This document shows positions 15,515-25,480 of a stretch of DNA of 45,229 bases, piece after piece. Origin of the DNA: a virus. The stretch is from positions 1 through 45,229 of IMG/VR virus record IMGVR_UViG_3300049856_000077. One strand, 5' to 3'. The notes beneath the pieces were generated by a model. It searched no databases, was not told where the DNA came from, and saw nothing but the letters and a program-made list of their open reading frames with translations. Every line of letters begins with the position of its first letter. The stretch's first letter is position 1. Made by a program: the position numbers and the translations under genes.

Positions 15515-18500
15515 GGCTCTTCCAGTTCTTGTACTCCGCCACCCATCAGATCTTTCATACTCTGTGAATAACTCCCCTTGAGTGTTTTGATAACTTCATT
15601 CGCTCTCGGGGTATTCACACGTGTCATTGCAGTCAGAAGAGTTTTATTAAATTGTTCTTTCCTGCCACCATTCTTCACAAACTCTTCCATGTATGAATGC
15701 ACTGCATCTTCAGTTGGTGTACCATTCTTCGTACCAATCAGATTCGTCTTGAATGCTTCTGTAGCTGCGTGCATTCTTTCTCTATCAGCAGCCTGATATA
15801 CCATTGATCGAGCTACTTGGTCATTTGCAAGTGCTTCATCTAATGGCTTACCACCCGAGAGTCTAGATAGAGTTCCTAGACTGAGTAGGTCATTCACGAA
15901 ACTAATATCTCCAGCATTGGTTGTGCTGAATGCCTGACCACTTCCGATACCTTGCAGAGTTACAGCAAGGCCACTCAAGGGGCGCGAAATCGTATTATGT
16001 TCCAAACCTTGCAATACACTTTGCCATACATTACCACCATTCACAACTTTACCTAATGTCTCTTTCAGGTTAGCTGCGAATTTGGAGAAGGCAGAAACCG
16101 CCACAATATCAGCTGGATTGGTAGGAATGATGGTAAGTTGCCTTGGATTGATGTCACCTCTGGAATAAAGATTGGTCTGCAAGATGTTGGAGGGCACACC
16201 ATACATGAGCCAGTCACCCACAGTTTTTCCTGCTGCACCATAGATTGTTGAGTATGCATCTACATGTTCCTTATTCCCTGAGGCTGTTCCAATGATGTGT
16301 TGATTGATGTACTGAAAAGCTGGGAGACCATTAAGACCATACATAGTCCCTTGTAATCCCATTGCCATTGCAACATCTTTTGAGGCACCTTCACTCACAC
16401 TTCTGAAGAGTTGCTGCATTGTGTTGAATTGGAATGTTTGGAACAAACCAATTGCTTGTCCAATCGGACCCTGGAAGATAAGTGGCCTCTGTGCTGCAAG
16501 AATATTTCCCTGAGTACGATTCACGAAAGTATTGATAAATGCCTTCTGTCCATTTGCATCCATCAATCCTGCATTGATTCGTACATCAGAGATCTGTCTA
16601 GCTACATCAGCTGCAACAAAACGGTTGAACTCTTCAGCCATCTTATTGCCAGTTGCTTTCTCTCCAAGATCTGTTAACTCTTTTGCTTTCTCAAATGCAG
16701 CATTGAGTTTTCCTCTGAGTTGCACAGGAGTTTCTGCACCACTTAAAGACAAATCATCGATCATTGCCCTCTGCTGATCTGACAAACGAGTGAGCCATCC
16801 ATTAGACTTATACACTTGTCGCAACTCATCAGATGCTCCATACCAATTCTTCATAGCTGCTGCTATGAGTTTAGAAGGAGAAAGCATTGAATCAGAAGTG
16901 CCTGGAACTGTGACTCCTGCAATATCTTTCAGCAATGCTCGCACTTGCCCAGATGTTTCATGTCCTAGGAGAACTTGTGAGCCTATTGCATTGTTCAGAG
17001 CATTGAGTGGGTCGAGGCGTAGAAATGTATTAGCCAGAATTGCATTGGCACCACGCACAAATTCAGAGACATAACTCCTGGGTGCTGAATGATTAGCGAG
17101 AACAACTTCTGCCGCATTCTTATACGCATGATTAACACCTGCTTTCATCAACGCAGTATTAACTGCTTCCAAATCATTTACACTCTTGCTCTGTGCCCAA
17201 ACATCTGCTACTCTCTGATATGCACCAGAGACTGCTGTTTCCAACATTCTATTTGTTGCGATGAGAAGTGGATATTCGCTGAGGCGCGAGATATTGAGAG
17301 CAGTTTTTCTGTAGTCGTTGTATGGGTTTTTTGTTGTCGATTCAATGCGCGCTGCAGTAGTACCGTAGCGGGAGGATGCAATGTTGGTATATTGGCCACC
17401 AAGTGTTTCAAGCTGATCGAACTCATGTCCGAACTTTGTTGAGACTGCTTCTCTTGCGAGGACTTCATCTGCTCTCCTTTCGAGTTCTAACCAACCATCT
17501 ACAATCTTATCAGGATTGGTCTTGGGGAAGAATTGATTGTTGACACCAGCACTCTTAAGAGATGCATCCATATAGTTATCATGGAGTGTGCGATCGTATT
17601 CGTACTCTTTCTGAACCTTATAGAAGTTCTCAGTATCAGCTTTGGTGTATACTTTAAATCCTTTCTCTCGTGCCATCTTCATCATCTCATCGAGACGCAC
17701 TTCATCAGTTGCATGAAGCATAGAAGTATGCCCCATACTTTCCCCTGTCACTGTCTCATCTTTTACAAACGCAAAGAATGGATAGTCACGTGGTTGTGGC
17801 TTGAGAGGATAGAATACATCAGCACTCTTGGATTCAGGAATACCAACAGCTCGACGGAGATTGCTCAGATGAGTTACACGTAGACCATTACTACTAATGC
17901 GTGCTCGTACAGCTTCTGCTGTGAGTTCAGAAAGGAATGGAATGGTTTCTGGAGCACCTTGCTGAAGTACAGGTACTTCTACATTAGTTTCGCCTTTTGC
18001 AAGTGCAGTACGATACTTCAGAGTTTTCTCTGCAATGAGCCCACTTCTATCAGGAGCGAGAACATACTTCTCAGTGGATGAAGCCACTAGATTATTGATC
18101 TTGTCGAATTCTATAGCAGCAACTTGATCTGTTCTCAGACGGAGAGTTACAGAATCCAGATGTGCAGCAGTATTACCTTTGATCTGTTTAACCAAATCAT
18201 CTGTTGCTTTTCCAATTACTTCTGCCCAAGATGCTAGAGTTCCATACGCACCATTAGCGAATTTGAAGAGTCCAGCACCTGCACCATAACGGTTGGAATT
18301 CAGTATTGCATCTTCACCAGGATGGAAGAAACGTTCAAATAGATTACCAGTCAACCGAGCAAATGCTCTATCAACTGCTTCTTGTTGTATCTTTTGCCGA
18401 TATTTGATATACGTCATTGCAGTAGTTAGATCTGCATTAGCAGTAATCATCTGCCGTGTATCGTATAGAAGTTTCAGATTCTGTGGAATGTAATCAATAT

Positions 18501-20220
18501 CACTCTCGCCACGTACAATTCCCCGATCTGCTCGATACTTCTCCCAAGCTGCTTGTGCATCCTGACGAGCTAGATAAGATGCACCATCAGTAGATTCTAG
18601 CCACTTAGGAGAAACATTCACTGCTCTTGCAATGTCAGCAGATGTGATAGATTTCGTTGCTGGATCAACTCCATATGGGTCAGGAATCTTTGGCCAGGCA
18701 GGATGATCTGTCTTTTCTAATATATTCGCAACATCCCGTTTCCTCACCTCCAACAGTTTCTCCATATCAGGGCGAGAAATGAATTCCCGATTCCCAGTAT
18801 CTTTAATGAGCTCGAAGTAATCTATTTTGGAGAGTGCTGCACCTTCAAGGAGGGGAATGTCAGATTCATGGATCAACATTCCATCTTCGTAAGCTGCTTG
18901 TTTTCTTGCCCAGATGTAGCGTGCCTCGATTTCATCTCTTGATGAAGCCTCAAACATACGCCATGCTTTTGATGTAGAGAAATCCTGTCCCTCAACAAAA
19001 TCGAGTATGGCTTTCTTGGTTGGGAATCTATCTGCAAGAGTTGTAGCTGCACCTTTGATTGCATCAAATGAAACATCTCCAGCACCTTCACCATGTACCT
19101 TAACATAGCCTTCCCTAAACCCTTTCTGTAGTTTCACAACTTCCAGTGGATGGAATACTCTAGTCAATCCTTGATACATCCTGGCAATCTGCTCAGCACT
19201 CTGGCCCCGCATGAATCCAGAAAGTAACTGACCAATAGGTACGTTATCTCCTGCAAGCTGATGTGCTGCAAGAGTATTATCTTCTTCTAGTTTCTGCAAC
19301 CTCTGAGTTCTCATTGTCTCTGCTCGGGTCCCAACTGCTACTGGTGTATTCTCTGCATCGTGAGTATTAATGATAATGCGAGTTGATGGTTTGTTATCAA
19401 GATGTGCTGTGCTGCTCAGAAGTGTCTGTTCTTTGTCAATCAGATCCTGCTTCGAAATCGCTCTCCGTATATCTCCATACACATGAGCCGATGCGAATAC
19501 TCCACCAATTGCACCACCTAGTGCAGTACCTGTGAGAATATTGAGTCCGATATCTTTGAAGTCTTGTTCTGCCAGAACAGGAGAGCGAAACATTGATGCA
19601 GCTACAAATACTTCAAATGCTGCAGATTCCCACGCAGCCTGAGCTACACCACTTCCAATAGCTTTCAATACTCCTGCATTTAGAAGGCCAAAAGATTGCT
19701 GTGATTGTGCAAGTGCTTCACCTGCAATAGTAGCCAATGATTTCCCATCAGCAGTTACGGTTCGTATGAGTCCAGTACCTTCTGCAATATTCTTACCCAA
19801 TGATCCTGTCTTGAGTCCGAGACGTAATGCTTCTTGACCTGCATTGAATAATTTAATTCCTCCCAGACCAGGAATGAATGAAGTTACTACAAATCCAGCT
19901 AGATCAGTTGATGCCTTATTCGCAGAATAATATTTACCAAGATCACTATCATAGCTAGAAAGAGTACGCTCAAGATCATTTTCTTCCGCATCTGAAACTC
20001 CAAGCCAGTTACCTGCCACAACAGCGGAATTGTAGATGCTATTGATTCCTGATGCAATGGAAGATATAGCGAAGTTAGGTGCATTGACAATTGCATTCCC
20101 CACAGCATCCACTTTATCTGCTATATTAGCGACTGGATCAGTGAAGAATGATGGGCTACCTGAACCGAGATTGTGTAGATCAGCAGCTTTGAGATAGTCT
20201 GGAGAATTAGTGAAGTCCAT
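15505..20220 (-). CDS. Giant internal virion / ejection protein, 1571 aa
   Basis: Last gene of the late operon and by far the largest. Mostly helical, with Gly/Ala hydrophobic segments (for example DLAGFVVTSFIPGLGG and TGTALGGAIGGVFASA in the first 250 residues) that could insert in membranes. No lytic transglycosylase or other catalytic motif is evident. Position and size match T7 gp16-type proteins, which leave the capsid and help form a channel across the cell envelope. The two genes before it (538 and 609 aa) would be its partners. Start ATG 20220 has AGGTA upstream. Confidence 0.8.
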   Translation of the reverse strand: MDFTNSPDYLKAADLHNLGSGSPSFFTDPVANIADKVDAVGNAIVNAPNFAISSIASGINSIYNSAVVAGNWLGVSDAEENDLERTLSSYDSDLGKYYSANKASTDLAGFVVTSFIPGLGGIKLFNAGQEALRLGLKTGSLGKNIAEGTGLIRTVTADGKSLATIAGEALAQSQQSFGLLNAGVLKAIGSGVAQAAWESAAFEVFVAASMFRSPVLAEQDFKDIGLNILTGTALGGAIGGVFASAHVYGDIRRAISKQDLIDKEQTLLSSTAHLDNKPSTRIIINTHDAENTPVAVGTRAETMRTQRLQKLEEDNTLAAHQLAGDNVPIGQLLSGFMRGQSAEQIARMYQGLTRVFHPLEVVKLQKGFREGYVKVHGEGAGDVSFDAIKGAATTLADRFPTKKAILDFVEGQDFSTSKAWRMFEASSRDEIEARYIWARKQAAYEDGMLIHESDIPLLEGAALSKIDYFELIKDTGNREFISRPDMEKLLEVRKRDVANILEKTDHPAWPKIPDPYGVDPATKSITSADIARAVNVSPKWLESTDGASYLARQDAQAAWEKYRADRGIVRGESDIDYIPQNLKLLYDTRQMITANADLTTAMTYIKYRQKIQQEAVDRAFARLTGNLFERFFHPGEDAILNSNRYGAGAGLFKFANGAYGTLASWAEVIGKATDDLVKQIKGNTAAHLDSVTLRLRTDQVAAIEFDKINNLVASSTEKYVLAPDRSGLIAEKTLKYRTALAKGETNVEVPVLQQGAPETIPFLSELTAEAVRARISSNGLRVTHLSNLRRAVGIPESKSADVFYPLKPQPRDYPFFAFVKDETVTGESMGHTSMLHATDEVRLDEMMKMAREKGFKVYTKADTENFYKVQKEYEYDRTLHDNYMDASLKSAGVNNQFFPKTNPDKIVDGWLELERRADEVLAREAVSTKFGHEFDQLETLGGQYTNIASSRYGTTAARIESTTKNPYNDYRKTALNISRLSEYPLLIATNRMLETAVSGAYQRVADVWAQSKSVNDLEAVNTALMKAGVNHAYKNAAEVVLANHSAPRSYVSEFVRGANAILANTFLRLDPLNALNNAIGSQVLLGHETSGQVRALLKDIAGVTVPGTSDSMLSPSKLIAAAMKNWYGASDELRQVYKSNGWLTRLSDQQRAMIDDLSLSGAETPVQLRGKLNAAFEKAKELTDLGEKATGNKMAEEFNRFVAADVARQISDVRINAGLMDANGQKAFINTFVNRTQGNILAAQRPLIFQGPIGQAIGLFQTFQFNTMQQLFRSVSEGASKDVAMAMGLQGTMYGLNGLPAFQYINQHIIGTASGNKEHVDAYSTIYGAAGKTVGDWLMYGVPSNILQTNLYSRGDINPRQLTIIPTNPADIVAVSAFSKFAANLKETLGKVVNGGNVWQSVLQGLEHNTISRPLSGLAVTLQGIGSGQAFSTTNAGDISFVNDLLSLGTLSRLSGGKPLDEALANDQVARSMVYQAADRERMHAATEAFKTNLIGTKNGTPTEDAVHSYMEEFVKNGGRKEQFNKTLLTAMTRVNTPRANEVIKTLKGSYSQSMKDLMGGGVQELEEPTQ

Positions 20221-20230
20221 AGGTTACCTA

Positions 20231-21848
20231 TTATGGTTGTGCTTCCCGCACACCGAATCCAAATGGGTCACGACCTTTAAGTGAGTCAACCAAGAATTTT
20301 CTTTTTATCTCCAACGGGTCTGTCATATCTACAGAAACACGTTGTCCACCAATCTTAAATGCTGCGTTGTATCCCAACTGCATAGGTAAACCATTCTCTG
20401 CATAACCTTTCTGTGCATTGTTTGTACGCACAGCTGCAGAATAGAATCCTACAACACCTTGTGTAATCTCATTGAGACGAGAAGGATCTTTAGCCAATGC
20501 AGCATTAGCCATTGCATAGACTTGTTCTGGAGTTACGCTCGCAGAGGGAGAAGATTCAGCTAGAGGCAAAAGAGTTTCTTTTACGAACCTATTAGACAAC
20601 ACAGCAGGAACTGTTTTAGCTATGGCAGCAATTGAAGGAGCAGCGTAAATATTAGCCTCATCTGTATCAATCAACTTACGCTGTTTATCTGCTTCAGTTA
20701 CCAGAGCTTTAGCAATGATTGCAGCTTTCCGAGCAGGATCTTTTTCCAGACTGAGTTCTGCACTCGAAGCAACTTCCACAGATCGTTTCATTAAGAAATT
20801 AATTGTGCTCTTATCAGGCCCAACTGGATTAGAACCAATTCGATTGTAATAGATCGCAGCATCACCTGCATTCTTAGCAACAGGAATCCCACCTTTGCCA
20901 GCAGTTTGGTTTGCAGCTAGGTCTTCTCCACGGTTGATAAGTTGAGCAGTAAGACCAGTTGGTCCTTCTCGTTTCAGTCGAGCAATAATAACAGCAGCTG
21001 GCATACTTGCAGTACCATCAGTTGCAGCAGCAAGATTGTAATACATAGCAGTATCTTCCAACTGCTTCTTATCTTCTAGTTTAGCTTCATTGAGAGCTAT
21101 GCGCTGTGCATTCACAAGTGCTCTCTGTTCAGCAGTTGCAGCCATCTGTTGTCTCTGGAGTTGTATTCTTTCCTCAGACTCTTTTACATGAACTGCTGTC
21201 ACTGCATTGTTGAGATCAGTTGCTTTAAGTTTCTGCAATTCACCTATCCCTTGGATATTAAATTGCGCAGTTTGTAATGAGTGCAAGTTCTCCTGTTGCT
21301 TCAGCAGCTGAAGTTGCCGCTGCAAGCGAACGATTCTCATTTCCAACCTTTGTACCTGCATCAACAATTCCATCGAACTCTTCGGCCGCATTGTTGTGGA
21401 GGGACGCATAATAGTTATGAGCTGCAATATCAGCAGGCAGAGTGAATTGATTAAGAATGAAACCAAGTGGATCATTGAGAAGCGTAGAACTCTTCTTCTC
21501 TGCAATCACTTTTGCAGTTTCATTCGCCTTAGCATAATTCTCTGTTCTCTGACGTGCAAGTTCCTCCAACCTGAATGAACCTTCTTGTGGGTTCAACCCA
21601 AGAAATGTTTGTGCTTGCAGATTATTCAAATCAGTTCTTGCAAGTCGTGCTTGTTTCGCAGCAGAGATAGATGCTTCTGCATCACCAGCTGCAATAACAG
21701 AAGTCATATCCTCAACTTGTGCATTGTTGATAGAATCAATATGTTTCTGCATATCGAGCTGTGCCATTGCATTATCTCGATCAGCCTGGCCTTTCTTAGC
21801 CAGATACTGGAGAACTACATTGTCATCAGGTTTCTGTGCTGTTGCCAT
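20231..21848 (-). CDS. Internal virion protein, 538 aa, encoded in two frames
   Basis: The first frame (from 21848) reads well to about codon 188 and then stops at 21258. The frame one base ahead carries a coherent protein from there to 20231. Joining at CTT (21287-21285) by a +1 shift gives ATGELHSLQTAQ and 538 residues. Directly before the junction is AGGAG, two bases from CTT, as in the internal SD of the RF2 frameshift site. So a programmed +1 shift is possible; a single-base indel is the alternative. The protein is helical, Ala/Gln-rich and probably forms part of the ejection complex with its neighbours. Confidence 0.72.
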
Positions 21849-21852
21849 GATA

Positions 21853-23682
21853 TTACATCCTTGCAGTTACTCGACCACCATTTGCAAATGCTTTCAATCT
21901 CTGCACTGCTGCTGGTGTGTGGTACTTATCAACCATCTTGTCTAGCTTCTCAATTCCAATCATTGCAACCACATCAGCTGGTAATACGTATTCTCCAGCA
22001 GAAAGTTTTGCAGGAATGGAATCAGAAGTTCCAGTACCTGGTCCAGTAATATGTCCACCATCTGCTTGTGGGCCAGCACCGCCATCATTTCCTCCGCCAC
22101 CAGAATCTATTCCACCAGAATCTCCAGCAGCTCCTGCATCTATAGAGCCAGGATCAATTCCGAAATCCGCTACAGGATCTACAGTTGGTGCAGCTTCTAC
22201 AGGAGCTTGTGAAATAATATCTGCAACAGGAACTGGAGTTGCGTCAGTCACGGGAACATTCTCTCCACTCTGTGTTCTTGATGCTTTCTCAGATGCCAAC
22301 AAATCAGGAGGTGCCATTTGCCTAGAGAATTCTGGAGCTCTTGCATTCTCTGCAATCTGCCCAAGTGTTACTCCAGTCAAGAGACCAGCAAGAGAATTAA
22401 GTGGGCCAATAGGAGTTTTTCCTACAACTACATCAATTAGAGTTGCAAGAGTAGGATCATTAATTGCAGCCATAACTGATCCCGCAATTCCTCCAGTTGC
22501 TTTATTAGCACCAGCTACTGCAAGTGCCATTCCAGGATTGTTAGAAGTTGCAATAGATCCAATAAGTCCTGCTTGGGAGAGATCAGAATTACCTAGTAGA
22601 CCACCTAATGCACCAGCAGCTTTGGATGCAGTATTCAAATCTCCTACAGGAATTCCTGCAATATCAAGAACCCCACTACCACCAAATGGACTGAATCCGA
22701 AATCAGATGAAGGAGAAGAAGAACCAGTTCCAGTAGATGGAGCAGTATCTCCACCACGATCTAGTTCCCGACCACCAGATACGATAGTTGTTGCAGAAGA
22801 TGCAAGAGAAGGAGAAGAGGCAACTGATGCAGATGCGGCAGGATTGGAACCTAGAGATCCAGGATCACCTGCAATCTCTGTATATGAATTAGATTGGTCT
22901 TCTCCCAGAAGAGATTTCTTACGTACTGCTCCACCATCTGCGAATGGAACAGCTCCTGGAATATAGAAATCATCTACTGGAGGCAGATCAACTGGAGTAA
23001 TGGGAGTCTGATCTACAACTGGGGTAACATCCACACCCGCATTTGCTGTGTATCCATTATCTCCAGCAGTTACAGAATCAAATCCAGTTGAGAGTTGTGA
23101 GTAGTTGAATGAAGAAGAAGGATTTTCTTGAGGAGTCTGCAAAACAGTATTAGCTCGATCAATCTCATTCTGATCAATTGGAGAAGCAACTGGAGTAGAA
23201 ACTGGTCCAGAACCAGACCCATCCAAATTTAGATTCTTCTTCAACCAACCAGATGCCCCAGAAGTTTCCAGAAATTTGAGAGCACCCAAGAATCCTGCAG
23301 TCTTAGCAGTTCCCCCAGCCGTAATTCCACCAATCTTTTGTACTTGAGGTGTGCTAGTAACTACCCGAGTAGAAGTCTTATTGGATGCTGCAATCTGCTG
23401 TGCAGTTCTTGCGAGCAGATCATTCGTAAGCATCTGATTCACAGAACTACCATATCCTCCAGCTGCTCTCTGCCCAGATGATACTGCTGCAAGACCAGTT
23501 GTAGAGTCAAGAGCGCTCTTCATAAGCGCATCCATCGTCTCTTTAGAAACACCAGAACTCTCCACAGTGGTCTGTGTTCCACCAGACGTAGTTCTAGTCG
23601 AACCATTAATAAGGTTGTAGAGGTCTTCAACTGTTTTAAGTCCGCCACCAGCTGATTCCGGAATGAGAGCGATTCCAGCCAT
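21853..23682 (-). CDS. Ala/Gly/Ser/Pro-rich virion protein, 609 aa
   Basis: Low-complexity protein with long Ser/Thr/Gly/Pro-rich and Asp-rich stretches and a well-folded C-terminus: LSAGEYVLPADVVAMIG and a VDKYHTPAAVQRLKAFANGG segment. The GEYVLPADVV motif recurs at the C-terminus of many phage virion proteins. Its start overlaps the holin stop by one base. Placed before two other large proteins, it is the likely first member of the ejection set or a tail-associated protein. The opposite strand is also open here, but only because of codon bias. Confidence 0.75.
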   Translation of the reverse strand: MAGIALIPESAGGGLKTVEDLYNLINGSTRTTSGGTQTTVESSGVSKETMDALMKSALDSTTGLAAVSSGQRAAGGYGSSVNQMLTNDLLARTAQQIAASNKTSTRVVTSTPQVQKIGGITAGGTAKTAGFLGALKFLETSGASGWLKKNLNLDGSGSGPVSTPVASPIDQNEIDRANTVLQTPQENPSSSFNYSQLSTGFDSVTAGDNGYTANAGVDVTPVVDQTPITPVDLPPVDDFYIPGAVPFADGGAVRKKSLLGEDQSNSYTEIAGDPGSLGSNPAASASVASSPSLASSATTIVSGGRELDRGGDTAPSTGTGSSSPSSDFGFSPFGGSGVLDIAGIPVGDLNTASKAAGALGGLLGNSDLSQAGLIGSIATSNNPGMALAVAGANKATGGIAGSVMAAINDPTLATLIDVVVGKTPIGPLNSLAGLLTGVTLGQIAENARAPEFSRQMAPPDLLASEKASRTQSGENVPVTDATPVPVADIISQAPVEAAPTVDPVADFGIDPGSIDAGAAGDSGGIDSGGGGNDGGAGPQADGGHITGPGTGTSDSIPAKLSAGEYVLPADVVAMIGIEKLDKMVDKYHTPAAVQRLKAFANGGRVTARM

Positions 23683-24065
23683 TATGCTACTCCTGCTTTC
23701 TTCTCCAGAGTACGCGAGACGGATAGTCCCAACATACCTGCGAGAAGAGTGATTAGTGTGCCCATATCAAGTTGCACAATCTTTGGTACCCAAGCAACCA
23801 GAATGGGATATACAAGGAACTGATACCCAAGTCCAGTTCCACAAATCCAACCAATGTACGGCCTCCAACCAGCTACGAACCAATTAGGGTTAGATGCTTC
23901 TGTTTTGTTAATCTCTGTCTGTGCAGTCATTTCTGCCAGATCACCTTGTTGAGCTAATCGTAGCATCTCCAGCTTTGCTGCATCTCGTGTAGCAGGATCA
24001 GGCCAGAGTCTGTCAATCAACTTCCCACCAATGTCGAGAACAGCAGTTACAGGATCGAGAGCCAT
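23682..24065 (-). CDS. Holin, 3TM_holin type, 127 aa
   Basis: Inner-membrane protein that would set lysis time. Start chosen at ATG 24065 (MALDPVTAVLD) with a G-rich site upstream; an upstream ATG at 24116 lies inside the preceding gene. Features: an amphipathic N-terminal helix, then WRPYIGWICGTGLGYQFLVYP and TLITLLAGMLGLSVSRTLEK as membrane segments, matching the GWRPxIGW signature of the 3TM_holin family. The endolysin is five kb upstream in the same operon. Confidence 0.88.
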   Translation of the reverse strand: MALDPVTAVLDIGGKLIDRLWPDPATRDAAKLEMLRLAQQGDLAEMTAQTEINKTEASNPNWFVAGWRPYIGWICGTGLGYQFLVYPILVAWVPKIVQLDMGTLITLLAGMLGLSVSRTLEKKAGVA

Positions 24066-24066
24066 C

Positions 24067-24381
24067 TTATTTTCCCCAAGGAATGTGATCTTTAATCCAC
24101 CACCAAGCAGCTGCAATAGAACCTACTACTGTGAGAGGTTTACCTAACTTACCTAATGCATCTAGAACTTTCCAAGCTCCTTTGAGTGCATTAAATGTTT
24201 CAAGTAACTCAGCAGTATTAGCTTCAGTTCGTGCAGTTTGTTCCATGTGCTTAGCTTGTACAGCTTTAGCTTCTTGCAGTGATTGCTCAACTGTGCCAAC
24301 ACGGAAAGCAAGCGTATCTAATTGTTCCTGCATCAATCTATCCCCTGATCGTCTATCAGTTGGTTGTCTTTCCTGCATCAT
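24067..24381 (-). CDS. Coiled-coil protein with C-terminal membrane segment, 104 aa
   Basis: Residues about 15-65 form a charged heptad-like coil (EQLDTLAFRVGTVEQSLQEA). Residues about 80-97 (GKPLTVVGSIAAAWWWIK) are a single membrane segment near the C-terminus. It lies one base before the holin gene. It could be a second holin-like or antiholin protein or an envelope-anchored lysis factor. Its start overlaps the preceding gene by ATGA. Confidence 0.72.
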   Translation of the reverse strand: MMQERQPTDRRSGDRLMQEQLDTLAFRVGTVEQSLQEAKAVQAKHMEQTARTEANTAELLETFNALKGAWKVLDALGKLGKPLTVVGSIAAAWWWIKDHIPWGK

Positions 24382-25337
24382 ACACCTGCACCTACAACAG
24401 TTCTCTGAGGGATAATGGTTGCACCACCTGCTGGAGTAAAGAACATACTACCAGTTCCACCGAATGTTACTCCACCTGAAGGAGCAAAGACTTTGCCACG
24501 AGAAGAAAGTCCAGAACCTGCGAAAGTTGCTCCACCAGTTGGAAGTACTATCTTACCTCGGGAAGAAAGACCAGTTCCTGCAAGAACAAATCCACCTGTA
24601 GGAGTTATTGTGTATGTGGTTCCACCCGCACTAACATAGATGATGTCGTCTTCGGGCTCGAATAGTTGCCACACATTCAGTGCACCACGACTAACCTTTG
24701 TCAAAAATGCATCGTCAAAGCACTCGAAGGCCGAAAAAATAAGGCACGATGCATAGAACAAATTACCGGCCGCCGTAGCGTGCTTGCCCGATTGAACATC
24801 GTTCATCGGGTTGAACGCCGATCCAGCAGAACTAGCCGAGGTCAGCACTCCATTCAGCGCCACTCTGCAACGGCCGGTTGTGCGGTTGACGGACCAGGCA
24901 ACAATATTCCAAGCATTGGCAACAATGTTGTTGCTCGACGCCACCAACACGGCCGTGCCGGATCGATTGACGGATATGTTGGTAGAGGCCTGGACTTCGA
25001 AACCAGCGTTGGTACTGGTTTCAATCATGTAGTACGAGGAAGTTGTCGTAGGCCAGAATCGAATAACACCGGAGTATGTCTGGCTCTCCAATGAAGTTGG
25101 CGCGCCAAATGTTATCCGATCAGCACCGGTGTTAGACCCTACTTTTTCTGCCATCTCACCCTGCCACGGCGTAATAATTGCCGCCCCGACGGTGGTTGGT
25201 TGCGCTCCGAGCGCCACTCCAGAGTTGCTATATCCGGCCGCCGGGTTGAAAACAATTTGAGCAGGGACCGGCCAGCGAACTGTGGATATGCAAAGAGGCT
25301 GACTGTGCCAATCTCGCGGAGTCGCTATCAGGCCCAC
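24378..25337 (-). CDS. LamG-like tail protein with 20-aa repeats, 319 aa
   Basis: Starts at GTG 25337 directly after the preceding stop. Residues about 20-235 look like a concanavalin/LamG-type beta sandwich (SGVIRFWPTTTSSYYMIET, NAWNIVAWSVNRTTGRCRVALNG). The last 80 residues are tandem 20-residue repeats built on PTGG...GLSSRGK. The LamG-like part is GC- and CpG-rich, unlike the rest of the genome, while the repeats have native composition. Likely a receptor-binding or tail-tip protein whose binding domain was acquired by exchange. Confidence 0.7.
   Translation of the reverse strand: MGLIATPRDWHSQPLCISTVRWPVPAQIVFNPAAGYSNSGVALGAQPTTVGAAIITPWQGEMAEKVGSNTGADRITFGAPTSLESQTYSGVIRFWPTTTSSYYMIETSTNAGFEVQASTNISVNRSGTAVLVASSNNIVANAWNIVAWSVNRTTGRCRVALNGVLTSASSAGSAFNPMNDVQSGKHATAAGNLFYASCLIFSAFECFDDAFLTKVSRGALNVWQLFEPEDDIIYVSAGGTTYTITPTGGFVLAGTGLSSRGKIVLPTGGATFAGSGLSSRGKVFAPSGGVTFGGTGSMFFTPAGGATIIPQRTVVGAGV
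24421..24620. repeat. 60-bp tandem repeats in the tail gene
   Basis: Blocks 24481-24540 and 24541-24600 align at an exact 60-base period, with degenerate copies on both sides. They encode 20-residue repeats (PTGG followed by GTGLSSRGK-like sequence). Copies have diverged at the DNA level but keep the protein pattern, so they are selected as protein repeats. Confidence 0.75.
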
Positions 25338-25480
25338 TTAAACCGCCGTGACGTAAGTTGCTTGCAGCATGCAGTCCACAGCATTTGTAGTATTGCGGCA
25401 GACTGCGAAATTGATAAAAGAGAGCCCCAAACCAAGTGACATTGAAAATGGTGACCAACTTTTTGCTGTGGTATCTCCCC
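24640..25480. other. GC- and CpG-rich cassette inside tail genes
   Basis: By eye this block is far richer in G+C, CG and GGCC than the flanking AT-rich sequence. It covers the LamG-like part of one gene and the end of the next (25338-25931). Both edges fall inside reading frames that remain open. It is best explained as a recombined host-range module from another phage lineage. Confidence 0.65.

Noticed and set aside
21917-22966. 349-aa open frame on the plus strand
   Set aside because: It is Pro/Ala/Ser-rich and antisense to the 609-aa virion gene, whose codon bias keeps the opposite frame open. The minus-strand gene fits the operon and has good spacing.
24066-24116. Longer holin start at 24116
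   Set aside because: It lies inside the preceding gene. ATG 24065 begins the typical holin N-terminal helix.
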